64,000 bases of DNA from Pseudomonas graminis (GTDB lineage Bacteria; Pseudomonadota; Gammaproteobacteria; Pseudomonadales; Pseudomonadaceae). The notes below the pieces were generated by a model. That model was not told where the DNA came from. It saw only the letters and a program-made list of their open reading frames with translations, and did no database searches. A program made the translations under genes and the position numbers. Below are positions 28,683-37,547 of this stretch, in pieces (positions within the stretch are counted from its first letter, which is position 1; each line of letters opens with the position of its first letter). The stretch is from contig NZ_SOCR01000002.1 of the NCBI RefSeq assembly GCF_004364335.1, positions 124,001 through 188,000 of the forward strand, given 5' to 3'.

Positions 28683-29642
28683 TTATTGGGGCTTGGTCAC
28701 CAGCTCGACCGGGGTTTCGATCACGCCGTTGGTGATCTCAAGCTTCTCGCCCTTGACCATCTTCAGGGCGGTGTCGATACCGAACACAGCCTGACGCGCC
28801 GCGAACTGGTCAGCGGTGGCCAGAATGCGACCGTCTTTCAACATCGGCTTGATGGCGTTGATGTTGTCGTAGCCGACGACCTGAACCTTGCCCGCCTTGC
28901 CTGCCGCACGGACTGCCGAGACCGCGCCCAGCGCCATGCTGTCGTTGCCGGCCAGCAGCGCTTTCAGGTTCGGGTATTCATTGAGCATGGCGGACGCGAC
29001 TGCGTTGCCCTTGTCGATTTCCCAGTTGCCCGACTGTGTGGACACGATCTTCATCTGCGCTGTGTCCATCGCGTCCTTGAAGCCCGCGGTGCGCTGCTGC
29101 GCGTTGGTGGTGGTCGGCACGCCTTCGATGATGCCGACTTCATCGCCCGCGGTCAGCTGCTTGGCCAGGTAGTCGCCCACCAGCTTGGCGCCTTTGCGGT
29201 TGTTTGGACCTACGAACGGCACTTCCATGCCCTTGCTTTTCAGCACGTCGGCGTCGAGCTGGTTGTCGATGTTGACGACTTTGATGCCAGCGTCCATGGC
29301 CTTCTTCAGGACCGACGCCAGCGCTTTGGAGTCCGCAGGGGCGATGACCAGCGCGTCGACTTTCTTGACGATCATCTGATTGACGATGTCGATCTGCGCG
29401 GCCGTGTCGGACTCGTTCTTGATGCCGTTGGAGATCAGGTCAAAGTCAGCGGAATGCAATTTTTGATAGTCCTTGGCGCCGTCTTCCATGGTCAGGAAGA
29501 ATTCATTGGCCAAGGATTTCATCACCAGCGCGACGGTCGGCTTTTTCGCGTCGTCGGCAAAGGCAGATGAGAGAGGCAGGGTTGCAGCGGAAGCGGTGAG
29601 CATGGCAACAGCAAGAAGGCGTGCAGCGAATGGCAGCTTCAT
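28683..29642 (-). CDS. rbsB: Periplasmic ribose-binding protein
   Basis: The signal peptide (MKLPFAARLLAVAMLTASAA, cleavage after SAFA) is followed by a type I periplasmic-binding fold of 319 residues in total. Family stretches: VALVMKSLANEFFLTMEDGA, VDALVIAPADSKALA, and VGYDNINAIKPMLKDGRI. First gene of the ribose operon; rbsA follows after 91 bases, a gap that may let rbsB be expressed more strongly than the rest. Confidence 0.96.
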   Translation of the reverse strand: MKLPFAARLLAVAMLTASAATLPLSSAFADDAKKPTVALVMKSLANEFFLTMEDGAKDYQKLHSADFDLISNGIKNESDTAAQIDIVNQMIVKKVDALVIAPADSKALASVLKKAMDAGIKVVNIDNQLDADVLKSKGMEVPFVGPNNRKGAKLVGDYLAKQLTAGDEVGIIEGVPTTTNAQQRTAGFKDAMDTAQMKIVSTQSGNWEIDKGNAVASAMLNEYPNLKALLAGNDSMALGAVSAVRAAGKAGKVQVVGYDNINAIKPMLKDGRILATADQFAARQAVFGIDTALKMVKGEKLEITNGVIETPVELVTKPQ

Positions 29643-29711
29643 GGAATCACTCCGATATTATGATTGTTGTTATCGGCAGCGTTTACGCGTCAGGGAAAGC
29701 AGAGACGGAAT

Positions 29712-29725
29712 CGCAAACGTTTGCG
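29712..29725 (-). promoter_or_regulatory. Probable RbsR operator
   Basis: CGCAAACGTTTGCG is a perfect 14-base palindrome with the central CG and AAACGTTT form typical of LacI-family operators. It lies 69 bases upstream of rbsB, whose operon encodes a LacI-type repressor. Confidence 0.85.
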
Positions 29726-29906
29726 TGAGCGAAACTATGGGAATCGTCTGTGCGTTTGTCAACTCCGCAACGCAAGGAAAAACAGAACGGGCCGGTTTCG
29801 CCCTGCTCCTCCGATTGGCGTTGCAGGGCTTAGGCTCTGCATCCCGAATCGGAGGATAGAAAGGAAGGCGAATCGTGTAGCCGTTCTCATAAAGGTGACT
29901 GATGAA

Positions 29907-30170
29907 TTACGCACGTTCCTGATGAGCGGTCGCGCGGCGGCCGGCAGCGTGGAGCTTCAGGTCTTCTTTCAACGTGGCAATCAGGTTGGCAATGGCACGG
30001 CTGGAATTGAGCGAACTGACCGGAATGCCGGCAGCGAGCAAATCCGCGTGCCCCCGCTCGCGATCAAATATCTGGACGATGATTTGATCATTGGCATCGA
30101 TGGTGCACTTGCACTTGGCAGGCAGGAAACCGGATTCGACGATATGGCAGAGTTCAAGTGTGGAGATCAT
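29907..30170 (-). CDS. DUF1652 family protein (87 aa)
   Basis: Small soluble protein starting MISTLELCHIVESGFLPAKC, with IDANDQIIVQIFDR and TGI-like region AAGIPVSSLNSSRAIANLI. This is the DUF1652 pattern, a Pseudomonas-specific family of unknown function. The start is selected by AGGAAA seven bases before the ATG at 30170; the longer frame upstream has no ribosome site. Two Cys (KCKC) are close together. Single gene, not linked to the ribose operon. Confidence 0.78.
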   Translation of the reverse strand: MISTLELCHIVESGFLPAKCKCTIDANDQIIVQIFDRERGHADLLAAGIPVSSLNSSRAIANLIATLKEDLKLHAAGRRATAHQERA

Positions 30171-30531
30171 GGCAAATTTCCTTATTTGGTTATGCACGGT
30201 GGATGTCGCAGGGCTCCAGCAATTCCGAGAGTTTGTCATGAAGGGGACGAACGGGCATGACCCCGTTCAAGTGAGCGGCTTCTTTGGGTATTGGCCGGAG
30301 ATGGCGAATGAGACCGGCGCTGCACATACGACCTGCTGGATGGCTTAAATGGCACGGGTTTGCCGGGTTTGCGAGTGCCCCAAGGCAGTAAGCTAGGCGC
30401 CTCGAAAATGGCCATTCGCCAATATCCGCAACCGGCAGTGAACTAATCACGCCTGTGAGGGCCTGAGGGGCTCGCGCTGCAACATGGCAGCCGCTGCACA
30501 AGCAAGATTTCTACAGTATCTGGAGCACATG
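30171..30531. other. Intergenic region without a supported gene
   Basis: About 360 bases between divergent genes. No RNA gene, terminator or repeat was seen. The promoters of the DUF1652 and InaA-like genes should be here. An alternative start of the latter is at 30484. Confidence 0.5.
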
Positions 30532-31203
30532 ATGGGTCGGGCAAACAACGAGTTTGAGTTCTGGTGGGGCACTTCGGGGCCGTGGGTCGAGCCACCGAAT
30601 GTGCGCCGCAGCGGCACCAGCGGTGTGCAGCGCGTGGTACACGATGGCAAGACGCTTTACGTAAAGCGCCAGACCGGCCATTTGTTTCGCAGCTTGCGTT
30701 ATCCCACCGGCCGCCCGACTGCACTGCGTGAGGGCATCGCGCTGACGAAACTCGAAGAACTGGGCGTTAACGCGCCACGACCTGTTTTCTACGGCGCACG
30801 CAAGGTCGCCGGTGTATGGCAAGGCCTACTGGTGACCAAGGATCTGGGCGGTTTCATTGACCTTGACACCTGGTATGCCCAAGGCGGCGCGAGCACGTTG
30901 AGCGTCGAGCAACATCAGCGTCTTTTCAAGCGTCTCGCTGAAACGCTGGCGAAGATGCATCTGGGCAAGTGGCAGCATGGCTGCATGCGCTCCAAGCACA
31001 TCTTCATCAAGGCGACAGTCACTGACACGCGCTTTGATTTCGAACTGGCGCTGCTGGATCTGGAAAAATCCCACGGCCGGATCACCACCATGGGCGCCGC
31101 GCGTCACGACATTCCTCAGCTCAGGAGGCACTCTTTCTGGGACGAGTCCCAGTGGCAGTATTTCTTGTCGTGCTACGAGCAGGCCATCGGCCGAGCCGTT
31201 TAG
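30532..31203 (+). CDS. InaA-like lipopolysaccharide-kinase-fold protein
   Basis: Family of Kdo/WaaP-like kinases. The nucleotide-binding Lys should be in TLYVKRQTGHLFRSLRYP, following VEPPNVRRSGTSGVQRV; TKLEELGVNAPRPVFYGARK and LAETLAKMHLGKWQHGCMRSK (quoted as LAKMHLGKWQHGCMRSKH) contain the catalytic-loop region, where the usual HxD is read as QHGCMRSKH, and DLEKSHG supplies the metal-site Asp. InaA proteins are induced by weak acid in pseudomonads and their substrate is uncertain. TGGAG precedes ATGATG; the second ATG has the best spacing, but 30529 or 30484 are possible. Confidence 0.8.
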   Translation: MGRANNEFEFWWGTSGPWVEPPNVRRSGTSGVQRVVHDGKTLYVKRQTGHLFRSLRYPTGRPTALREGIALTKLEELGVNAPRPVFYGARKVAGVWQGLLVTKDLGGFIDLDTWYAQGGASTLSVEQHQRLFKRLAETLAKMHLGKWQHGCMRSKHIFIKATVTDTRFDFELALLDLEKSHGRITTMGAARHDIPQLRRHSFWDESQWQYFLSCYEQAIGRAV

Positions 31204-31269
31204 GCGACGCGGCTACGTTGAGCCAGTCCCTTCACGCAACGTCACACACGGCGTGAGGGACTTGACCGG

Positions 31270-33888
31270 TCAAGAAGCGTGACCGGCCTGCTCGCTGGGC
31301 AATGCCGGCACTTTCCGTTCGTTGATCACCTGCGCCACTTTCGACGCAATGTCGGCGCGGCTGAAGGGCTTGGCCAGCACCTCGAAGCCGGCAATCTGCA
31401 TCGACGATTCGCTGGTATAGCCCGTGACGACCAGCACCGGCAGCGCGGGCAGCACTTCTCGCAGGCTCAGGGCGAGCTGCGTGCCGCTTTTTTCTGCCAT
31501 CAACTGATCGGTGATGAGAACGTCCGGCCGCAACCCGGCGCTGACCATCTGCTCGGCAGCGGACGGCGACGCCGCTTCGGTCACCCGATAGCCCAGGTCA
31601 CGCAGTTGCAGCGCGACGGTGTAGCGGACCAGTTCCTCGTCGTCCACCACCAGCACGTTAAAAGGGTGATCCGCACCGGGCGCTGAATCGCCCTCGCCTT
31701 GCACCGGCGTCAGCACATCAGCGCTTGAAACCGGCAGCCAGATGTCGACGCGCGTGCCTAGACCCGGCGTCGACTGAACATCGAAACCACCGCCGGATTG
31801 CAGGGCCAGCCCTTGCACCATCGATAACCCAAGGCCGGTGCCCTTGCCGACGCCCTTGGTTGAGTAGAACGGCTCAACGCAGCGTTGCAGCACCTCCTCG
31901 CTCATGCCGCTGCCGTTGTCCGACACCGTGAGCCTCACGTAGCAGCCCTGCGCCGGCGCCGGGCCCAGCCCCGGACTCTCGGCAATGACCTCGGGATGAG
32001 CGCTGATTTTCAGGTAGCCGCGTTCGGCAATAGCGTCACGGGCGTTGACCGCCAGATTGAGGACGCCCAGTTCAAGCTGATGAGGATCAATGAGAATGTT
32101 CGGCAGATCTGCAGGAATCTCGACAACCACCTCGATGGTCGGGCCCAGCGAGCGCTGAATCAGGTCACGCATGTCGTTGACCAGGCTGTCCAGCGCCACG
32201 ACCTGAGGTTTGAGGGTCTGCCTGCGGGCAAAGGTCAGCAGACGACCCACCAGGATTCGCGCGCGATCCGCCGCTTGCAGCGCGGCATCGATCAGCCGAT
32301 GGGAGCGGTCATTGCTGACCGGCTGGCGTCGCAGCAACTCCAGCGACGTCATGATCGGCGTCAGCAGGTTATTGAAGTCATGGGCGATACCGCCGCCCAG
32401 TTGGCCGACCATCTCGATTTTGCGCGACTCATGCAGCAATGAAATCGCCGCCTCGCGTTCGGCCACCATAGTGGCGACGCGCTGTTCGAGGCTTTCGTTG
32501 AGTTCGATCAGCTGATGTTCAGCGCCGACCCGCGCGGAGATATCCACGCACACAAACAGCAGCCCGCTCATCTGCTGCTGCGCATCGAGCAATGGCGTGA
32601 CGTGGGTCTGCACCCATACCACGGAACCGTTTTCGCGCAGGTGCCGCTGGGTTAGCTCGAAGGGTGCCTCGGCGGTCAGGAAGTTCTCGTAAAACATCGG
32701 CTGCGCGTTGGCTGCCAGATCGTTCTGCAACTCCAGGATCGAGCGGCCGGCGATTGCCTGGCGCTGCAGCCCCATGATGTCGCAGTAGCGATCATTGACC
32801 TGCTGGAATACGCCCCGGTGATCACACAACGCAATCCCGGCGCCTGCCTGTTCGAACATCCCGGCCAGTTGAGCGGAACTGGCGCGCAGCGCCGATTCCG
32901 CCCGGGTGTGGTTGATCCATTGCCAGCCCAGTTTGGCTGTTTCTTGAATGATGTGGATGTCATGGGGACTGCAAACCCGCTGCCCGTCGAACTCAACGGT
33001 GAATACGCCGGCCAATGTGTCATGGCGCATCAACGGGAAATGCACAGCCAGACTCGCTGTACCGTCTGGCCGGGATACGACGGCATGAGGGTCAGCGAGA
33101 ACGGAACCCGCCCCTTTCACCACTTGCACGGTGACGCCCTGGCGCAACGCAGCACAGGTGTCATCGCTGACGGCGATCAGCCCCGCTCGCGCCACCACAT
33201 CGCCCTGACGGTATTCACGGCAAATAATGAAATCGCCCTTCTCCTCGTCAGCTTCCGCAAGATGGACACGGGCGGCGCCCAGCTCGCGACCGATACGTCG
33301 AATGACGTCTGCTTCGATCTGCTCGGGGTCGCGGATGGAGGGGAAGGCCTGACCCAGCTCGAGCAGCAGCGCCTGACGACGCTCGAAATGCACGCGCTCG
33401 GTGGTTTCAGTGACCACACAGAGCACGCCGCCGACAGACCCGTCGTTCTGATGCACTGCCGAATAGGAGACGTCAAAGTAGACGGTCTCGCCGTAGCCAT
33501 GGCGTTCGATGTAGAACGGTCGGTCCTTGGCGGCAAACGTTTGCCCGGTTTCGCGCACGCCACGCAGCAGCGGCTCGAGGTCGTCCCACAGCTCGCGCCA
33601 GTTTTCGATTGCAGGCCGGCCGAGGGCTCGGGGATGTTTCTCGCCGATGCTGGGCGCATAGGCGTCATTGTAGAGAGCCACAAATTCGGGGCCCCAGAAG
33701 AGCACGATCTGCGCCTGCACGGGGAGAATCGTACCCATCAGGGCCTTCAGACTGTCCGGCCAGCAAGAGGGCGCGCCGAGGGGCGAGCCCTGCATCAGCG
33801 GGGACCGAAGCAGATCACCGACCGCACCGCCATTGGCAAGGAAACGCAGCGGTGCTGCGCTGAACCCGGTGTTGGGTGGGGTATCCAT
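31270..33888 (-). CDS. Hybrid sensor histidine kinase/response regulator (PAS-GAF-PAS)
   Basis: Soluble 872-residue kinase without membrane helices. Order: PAS-like domain (about 45-165, with LFWGPEFVALYNDAYAPSIG), GAF (about 170-330), second PAS (about 345-460), a coiled coil, the dimerisation domain with GGGIAHDFNNLL (His503), ATPase with NLAVNARDAI, DNGSGM and GKGTGLGLSMV, and a C-terminal receiver with VLVVDDEELVRY and phospho-acceptor Asp794 in LITDQLMAEKSG. Class HWE is excluded by the HxFNN form. No separate output regulator is adjacent, so it probably signals to a distant partner or itself by phosphorelay. Signal unknown; cytosolic PAS/GAF suggests redox, light or small ligand. Confidence 0.92.
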   Translation of the reverse strand: MDTPPNTGFSAAPLRFLANGGAVGDLLRSPLMQGSPLGAPSCWPDSLKALMGTILPVQAQIVLFWGPEFVALYNDAYAPSIGEKHPRALGRPAIENWRELWDDLEPLLRGVRETGQTFAAKDRPFYIERHGYGETVYFDVSYSAVHQNDGSVGGVLCVVTETTERVHFERRQALLLELGQAFPSIRDPEQIEADVIRRIGRELGAARVHLAEADEEKGDFIICREYRQGDVVARAGLIAVSDDTCAALRQGVTVQVVKGAGSVLADPHAVVSRPDGTASLAVHFPLMRHDTLAGVFTVEFDGQRVCSPHDIHIIQETAKLGWQWINHTRAESALRASSAQLAGMFEQAGAGIALCDHRGVFQQVNDRYCDIMGLQRQAIAGRSILELQNDLAANAQPMFYENFLTAEAPFELTQRHLRENGSVVWVQTHVTPLLDAQQQMSGLLFVCVDISARVGAEHQLIELNESLEQRVATMVAEREAAISLLHESRKIEMVGQLGGGIAHDFNNLLTPIMTSLELLRRQPVSNDRSHRLIDAALQAADRARILVGRLLTFARRQTLKPQVVALDSLVNDMRDLIQRSLGPTIEVVVEIPADLPNILIDPHQLELGVLNLAVNARDAIAERGYLKISAHPEVIAESPGLGPAPAQGCYVRLTVSDNGSGMSEEVLQRCVEPFYSTKGVGKGTGLGLSMVQGLALQSGGGFDVQSTPGLGTRVDIWLPVSSADVLTPVQGEGDSAPGADHPFNVLVVDDEELVRYTVALQLRDLGYRVTEAASPSAAEQMVSAGLRPDVLITDQLMAEKSGTQLALSLREVLPALPVLVVTGYTSESSMQIAGFEVLAKPFSRADIASKVAQVINERKVPALPSEQAGHAS

Positions 33889-34027
33889 AATTAGGGCCTG
33901 ACAGGAAATATCGTGAGCAGATTGCCTCGCTTAGAGCAACGGCAATGCAGAGACGTTCCACTCAGATCCGAACGGATTTGCAATACAGCAGGGCCCGGAA
34001 ACCCTCTCAACCGGGCCTGGCCGTGGC

Positions 34028-34252
34028 TCAGTCCTCTTCTTTGACGGTGGCAACCTCATCGGCGCGTACGCGGATGGTTTTGCCGGAGATGTCCTCGAAC
34101 TCATAAAAGCCGTCTTTGCTCTTGGTCTTCGGCGCGTCCTTGGTCAGGTATTGCGTCCCGTTTTGCAGGGTGACCACGGTCGACGTGGAGCAGCCCGCCA
34201 ACGCTGCACAGCAGGCGAATGCAACCGGCATCAGCAATGATTGAATCTTCAT
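34028..34252 (-). CDS. YgdI/YgdR family lipoprotein
   Basis: A 74-residue lipoprotein with lipobox CAALAGCS and an SH3-like mature domain TVVTLQNGTQYLTKDAPKTK, DGFYEFEDISGKTIRVRADE. GGAGG lies before the ATG at 34252. The family (DUF903) is found in the outer membrane; function unknown. A clear paralogue is at 48329 in this window with the same TVITLNDG and GFYEF elements. Confidence 0.88.
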   Translation of the reverse strand: MKIQSLLMPVAFACCAALAGCSTSTVVTLQNGTQYLTKDAPKTKSKDGFYEFEDISGKTIRVRADEVATVKEED

Positions 34253-34432
34253 AAAGCCTCCAGGTGTGTGGCTCAAGCGTCGTGCGCTCAAGCGCTCAAT
34301 GATCATCTAGCAGATCAGATCAGCGTGATCGAGTTTGGTTCGCGTCCCGAAAAATCGGCCGAAAAATCAGCGACTTGGACCGAAGCAGGTTTTTGTCCGA
34401 TACGCTGTTGCGAAACGTCCGACACTCAAATA

Positions 34433-34448
34433 CTGTATGCGCATACAG
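34433..34448 (+). promoter_or_regulatory. LexA box of the DUF1654 gene
   Basis: CTGTATGCGCATACAG is a perfect palindrome that fits CTGT-N8-ACAG and is preceded by TA. It ends 19 bases before the GTG start of the DUF1654 gene, a typical place for LexA to block RNA polymerase. Confidence 0.9.
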
Positions 34449-34467
34449 CCAACAGGAGGGTCACTTC

Positions 34468-34719
34468 GTGTCTGACACCAACTCATCAATCGCCGCATCG
34501 CCAGGGCACTACGAGCGCATGGCCGTGCGGGTGCAGAAAATCATCAACTCGCAGAGTGCGCAGAAAGCCCGCGCCGCGCTGATTTTCCGGCTTGCGGACG
34601 AACTCGAGGACGACTGGAAACAGTTGCTGGAAGAGATCGACGAGAACGACAACGTGACCCTGGCGTGGCGAGACGACGGCGGCGTGCAGATTTTCTGGAC
34701 GGTGCCCAAGGAAGATTGA
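34468..34719 (+). CDS. DUF1654 family protein, SOS-box controlled (83 aa)
   Basis: Small acidic protein with HYERMAVRVQKIINSQSAQK, RAALIFRLADELEDDWKQLL and EEIDENDNVTLAWRDDGG, matching DUF1654. The family is limited largely to Pseudomonas and its phages and has no established function. The start is a GTG seven bases after AGGAGGG; longer frames upstream would run through the LexA box. Only 44 bases separate its stop from the exported nuclease gene, with no terminator between, so the two may form an SOS operon. The acidic helix-rich sequence could suit a protein partner or DNA mimic; this is a guess. Confidence 0.85.
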   Translation: MSDTNSSIAASPGHYERMAVRVQKIINSQSAQKARAALIFRLADELEDDWKQLLEEIDENDNVTLAWRDDGGVQIFWTVPKED

Positions 34720-34763
34720 GCTTCTACCTGAATTCCCTTCTATGAATAACCCAGTTGGAAAAC

Positions 34764-35840
34764 ATGCTTAGATTTTGTGTGGCACTGCTTTTAGCTTTTA
34801 CCTTCCTGCAAACCGCCTCGGCGGACGTCAACATTGGCACCTGGAACCTGGAGCACCTGAGCGTACGCCCGAACAAGGACTTCCAGGGCATCGCCAAGGT
34901 CGCCCAGAAGGTGGACTTTCTCGCGGTTCAGGAATTGATGAGCGAAGACGCGCTGGCGGCGCTGGCCAAGGAGCTGACCCGGCAAACCGGCAAGCACTGG
35001 AGCTCGATGGCATCCCATGCCGTGGGCCGCTCTTCCTACAAGGAAATGTACGGGTTCGTCTGGCGCGATGATGTTGTCGCCTACGAAGACGGTGCAGTGA
35101 GCTACCTGGACCGTACCGACACCTTCGAGCGCGAGCCCTACTCCGCACAGTTCCGCTCGCTCAAGGACGGCAAGACCTTCGTCGTGGCCACCGTGCACGT
35201 CCTGTACGGCAAGAACCAGGCGGACCGCGCTTCGGAAATCGTCGCGCTGTCCAATTACTGGACCTGGCTGCAGGAAACCTACCCCGGCAACAACCAGATC
35301 ATGTTGATGGGCGACTTCAACACCCCGCCCGGCTCGCCCGCGTGGGACAAGCTCGACACCAGCGCCAGGCCGCTGGTGCTGGAAGGTGCCAGCACGCTAT
35401 CAACCCAGGACGGCAAATTCGCCAACCTCTACGACAACATCTTCATCAGCAAGCAGTCGGCGATCCGGGTGAACAAGGTCGGCGTGTTCGATTACCCGAA
35501 ATTCCTCGGACTGACTCACGCCAAGGGCCGCGACAGCGTGTCCGACCACGCACCGATTTTCCTCAACGCCAACCTGAGCGGTGGCAACGGCGCAGCCAGC
35601 GCGTCTGCTGTCACCGCGCAAGCCCGGCCCACTGCGAGCAATCCGATGAAGCCTGCGGCAAGTGCCGGCGCTACCCCGGCCAATCTGACGCTGGCGATTC
35701 GCGGCAACAGGAAGACCATGGTTTACCACCGCCCCGACTGCCCTTCGTACAATGCGATCGCCGAGAAAAACCGGGTTGAGTTCAACAGCGCGGCGGCGGC
35801 CGAAGCGCAGCATTATCACCTGGCAGGCAACTGCCATTGA
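34764..35840 (+). CDS. Exported endonuclease/exonuclease/phosphatase-family nuclease
   Basis: A signal peptide (MLRFCVALLLAFTFLQTASA) precedes a DNase I-like fold: IGTWNLEHL (Asn metal site), VQELMSEDAL (Glu), ATVHVLYGKNQADR (His), IMLMGDFNTPPGS (Asp/Asn pair) and DSVSDHAPIFL (catalytic Asp-His). All catalytic residues are present. After an Ala/Pro linker a C-terminal domain contains VYHRPDCPSYNAI and LAGNCH, a small Cys/His metal-binding module like that at the end of other secreted nucleases. The likely role is degradation of external DNA. ATG at 34764 follows TTGGAAAAC; a TTG is at 34755. Confidence 0.85.
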   Translation: MLRFCVALLLAFTFLQTASADVNIGTWNLEHLSVRPNKDFQGIAKVAQKVDFLAVQELMSEDALAALAKELTRQTGKHWSSMASHAVGRSSYKEMYGFVWRDDVVAYEDGAVSYLDRTDTFEREPYSAQFRSLKDGKTFVVATVHVLYGKNQADRASEIVALSNYWTWLQETYPGNNQIMLMGDFNTPPGSPAWDKLDTSARPLVLEGASTLSTQDGKFANLYDNIFISKQSAIRVNKVGVFDYPKFLGLTHAKGRDSVSDHAPIFLNANLSGGNGAASASAVTAQARPTASNPMKPAASAGATPANLTLAIRGNRKTMVYHRPDCPSYNAIAEKNRVEFNSAAAAEAQHYHLAGNCH

Positions 35841-35867
35841 TCCGCATCGGCGCACGCTGATCCTGGC

Positions 35868-35901
35868 TTCAGTCGCCTGCGTCCAGTGGCAGGCGACTGA
35901 A
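35868..35901. repeat. Perfect inverted repeat after the nuclease gene
   Basis: TTCAGTCGCCTG and its exact complement enclose a ten-base loop. It lies 28 bases past the nuclease stop and 32 before the convergent gene end. No T-run follows, yet it probably ends or protects both mRNAs. Confidence 0.65.
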
Positions 35902-35932
35902 AGGGCTGTCTAAGGTCGAATAACTACTTTAG

Positions 35933-36262
35933 TCATTTACGGGTCAGATCGTGCTGGATGCAGCCCTCGTAATAGGTCTGCTTCACCGCCGCGGGTTTCA
36001 GCTTCGACGGGCTTTTGTAAGTCTGCTCAGTGATGCCCAGCGCCATCTTGCTCATCCACGGTTTTGCGAACTTATGGCTCTGCAGCTTTTTGCGCGCACT
36101 GTAGAGGGTTGTGCCGGAGAGCTTGGACTGCTGCGCCGCTCCCGCGACCCCCGCTCCCCATTTGCAGACCTGTAGGTCGTTCTTGCTGAGGTCCTTGGCG
36201 TGCGCGGTCACGGACACCGCTGCCAGAAAAGCCGCCACCACGGTCAAGCCCACACTGCGCAT
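35933..36262 (-). CDS. Small exported basic protein (109 aa)
   Basis: The signal peptide MRSVGLTVVAAFLAAVSVTA (cleavage after AHA) leaves a basic domain with two Cys (LQVCKWGAG and YYEGCIQHDL) that may pair. The motif SKLSGTTLYSARKKLQSHKF has helical character. AGGAT is spaced correctly to the ATG at 36262. No family recognised. It faces the secreted nuclease gene tail to tail. Confidence 0.65.
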   Translation of the reverse strand: MRSVGLTVVAAFLAAVSVTAHAKDLSKNDLQVCKWGAGVAGAAQQSKLSGTTLYSARKKLQSHKFAKPWMSKMALGITEQTYKSPSKLKPAAVKQTYYEGCIQHDLTRK

Positions 36263-36741
36263 ACACACTCATCCTGGAATCAATTGATAAAGAAAGGATT
36301 TTTCCAGAAAAGCCAGTCGACGCGGGCCATCAATTTGCCTTTTCCGCACAAAACATTTCCTACCCCTGCAGTGGTCACCTTCGCGGGCTGACTTGCTTCG
36401 CTGCGGCCCCTCGAAACGCTCTGGTCATTCATTCAATGCATCTGGATGTAGGGCAAATATCCCTATCGATATGGCACATGGCCGCCCATCGGCCCGTGAT
36501 TTTAAACGCTCATGAAGGTGTGCAATTCTGCGTCCGGTCGGTCGCTTCGCAACCCGATCGCGGATGGCCCGTCTCAGGTAGAGATGCATTACGATCCAAG
36601 GCCCATTGAGAGTTGATCAGCCTGTATCGATCTCGAAATGAAGTGACAGCAATGCCGGTGCAGTCGAGGCGCAGTCTGTCAGGTACATAAGGGAAGCCCT
36701 CATTCACCGGGCGTCGCCGCACGCCCCTACAGGCCAAGACG
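36263..36741. other. Intergenic region without a supported gene
   Basis: About 480 bases. One minus-strand frame is open but has no ribosome site and an unlikely composition. The first 150 bases are richer in A/T. No repeats, terminators or RNA genes were identified. Confidence 0.5.
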
Positions 36742-36966
36742 ATGAATGACTATAAGGATTTTGAAATTCATTACCGGTTTCAAGGTGAGCCGCGGCGCTT
36801 CAATCATCAAGGCAAGCATCTGTGCGAAAGTGACGCGCTGCATTTTGCGACCTTGCACGCAGGGGTGGGTGCACTCGAGGGCCACATATGCGCGGGTCCG
36901 GTGAAACTGGCGCTGCGTTACGCCGAAGGCCTGGGCATCACGCAGGTGCAATGGAAACGCACCTGA
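36742..36966 (+). CDS. DUF6555-like small protein (74 aa)
   Basis: Starts MNDYKDFEIHYRFQGEPRRF and ends GITQVQWKRT. The layout of a beta-rich start, a central DALHFATLHAGVG and a final tract ending ITxVQW is that of a short Pseudomonas family (DUF6555, recalled from memory). Function unknown. It has an AGG-type ribosome site only. It precedes the gene at 37050 by 83 bases on the same strand. Confidence 0.6.
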   Translation: MNDYKDFEIHYRFQGEPRRFNHQGKHLCESDALHFATLHAGVGALEGHICAGPVKLALRYAEGLGITQVQWKRT

Positions 36967-37049
36967 CCGAGGAAAACTGCAAACAAACCTTGATTCACGT
37001 GGTCGGAATTTACAAGCAGCGCTCATCACACCAGCAAAGCGAGGTAAAC

Positions 37050-37319
37050 ATGACCATCGACAACGCATTGAAACAGGAAGTCCTGACCCGATTGCTGCAT
37101 GCCCACCCGGCAGGCCTGGGCAAAGAAGTTCTGGACAACTACAGGGGGGAGAACGCAGTGGCCGACACCCTTGAGCATTTGCAGACGGTTGGTTTGATTC
37201 ACGACGGTTGCGTACATCACGCCAGTGAAGGCGATCGGTCGCTGAAATACCCCATCAAACTCAGTTCGTCCGGCGTTGAGGCGGCCAAGCAGTTGGAGGC
37301 TGAGCAGTCCAGGCACTGA
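37050..37319 (+). CDS. Hypothetical protein, winged-helix-like (89 aa)
   Basis: The protein MTIDNALKQEVLTRLLHAHP continues with VADTLEHLQTVGLIHDG and IKLSSSGVEAAKQLEAE. The alternation of helices and a short hairpin, with TLEHLQTVGLI as a helix leading to a wing, resembles a small winged-helix domain. GAGGTAAAC marks the start. It ends 16 bases before a strong terminator. Family unknown. Confidence 0.68.
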   Translation: MTIDNALKQEVLTRLLHAHPAGLGKEVLDNYRGENAVADTLEHLQTVGLIHDGCVHHASEGDRSLKYPIKLSSSGVEAAKQLEAEQSRH

Positions 37320-37334
37320 AGATTCATGCGCGCA

Positions 37335-37363
37335 ATAAAAAACCGGCCCAGGCCGGTTTTTTT
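37335..37363 (+). terminator. Rho-independent terminator
   Basis: Stem AACCGGCC / GGCCGGTT with loop CA, flanked by an A-run and a T7 run. It could work in both directions, for the gene ending at 37319 and, less well, for map. Confidence 0.92.
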
Positions 37364-37547
37364 AGGTGATCGATAAAGTGGTGTTCTCCCCTGGCGCTAC
37401 CTGCACTGATCATCGTAGGCCTGTCAGGAAGCAGCACCACAGGGGAACGAGAAGGAGCCTACAAGCTAAGTCTCATTTTCGTCACGCCCGCTATTGTGAC
37501 TTTATGCGTCCATCCCTCTCGCCCTGGCTCTTGCCCAACGCCTGCGC

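Noticed and set aside
33992..34017. GGCCCGG / CCGGGCC hairpin as terminator of the lipoprotein gene at 34028
   Set aside because: A seven-base stem with a twelve-base loop and no U-run; too weak to call.
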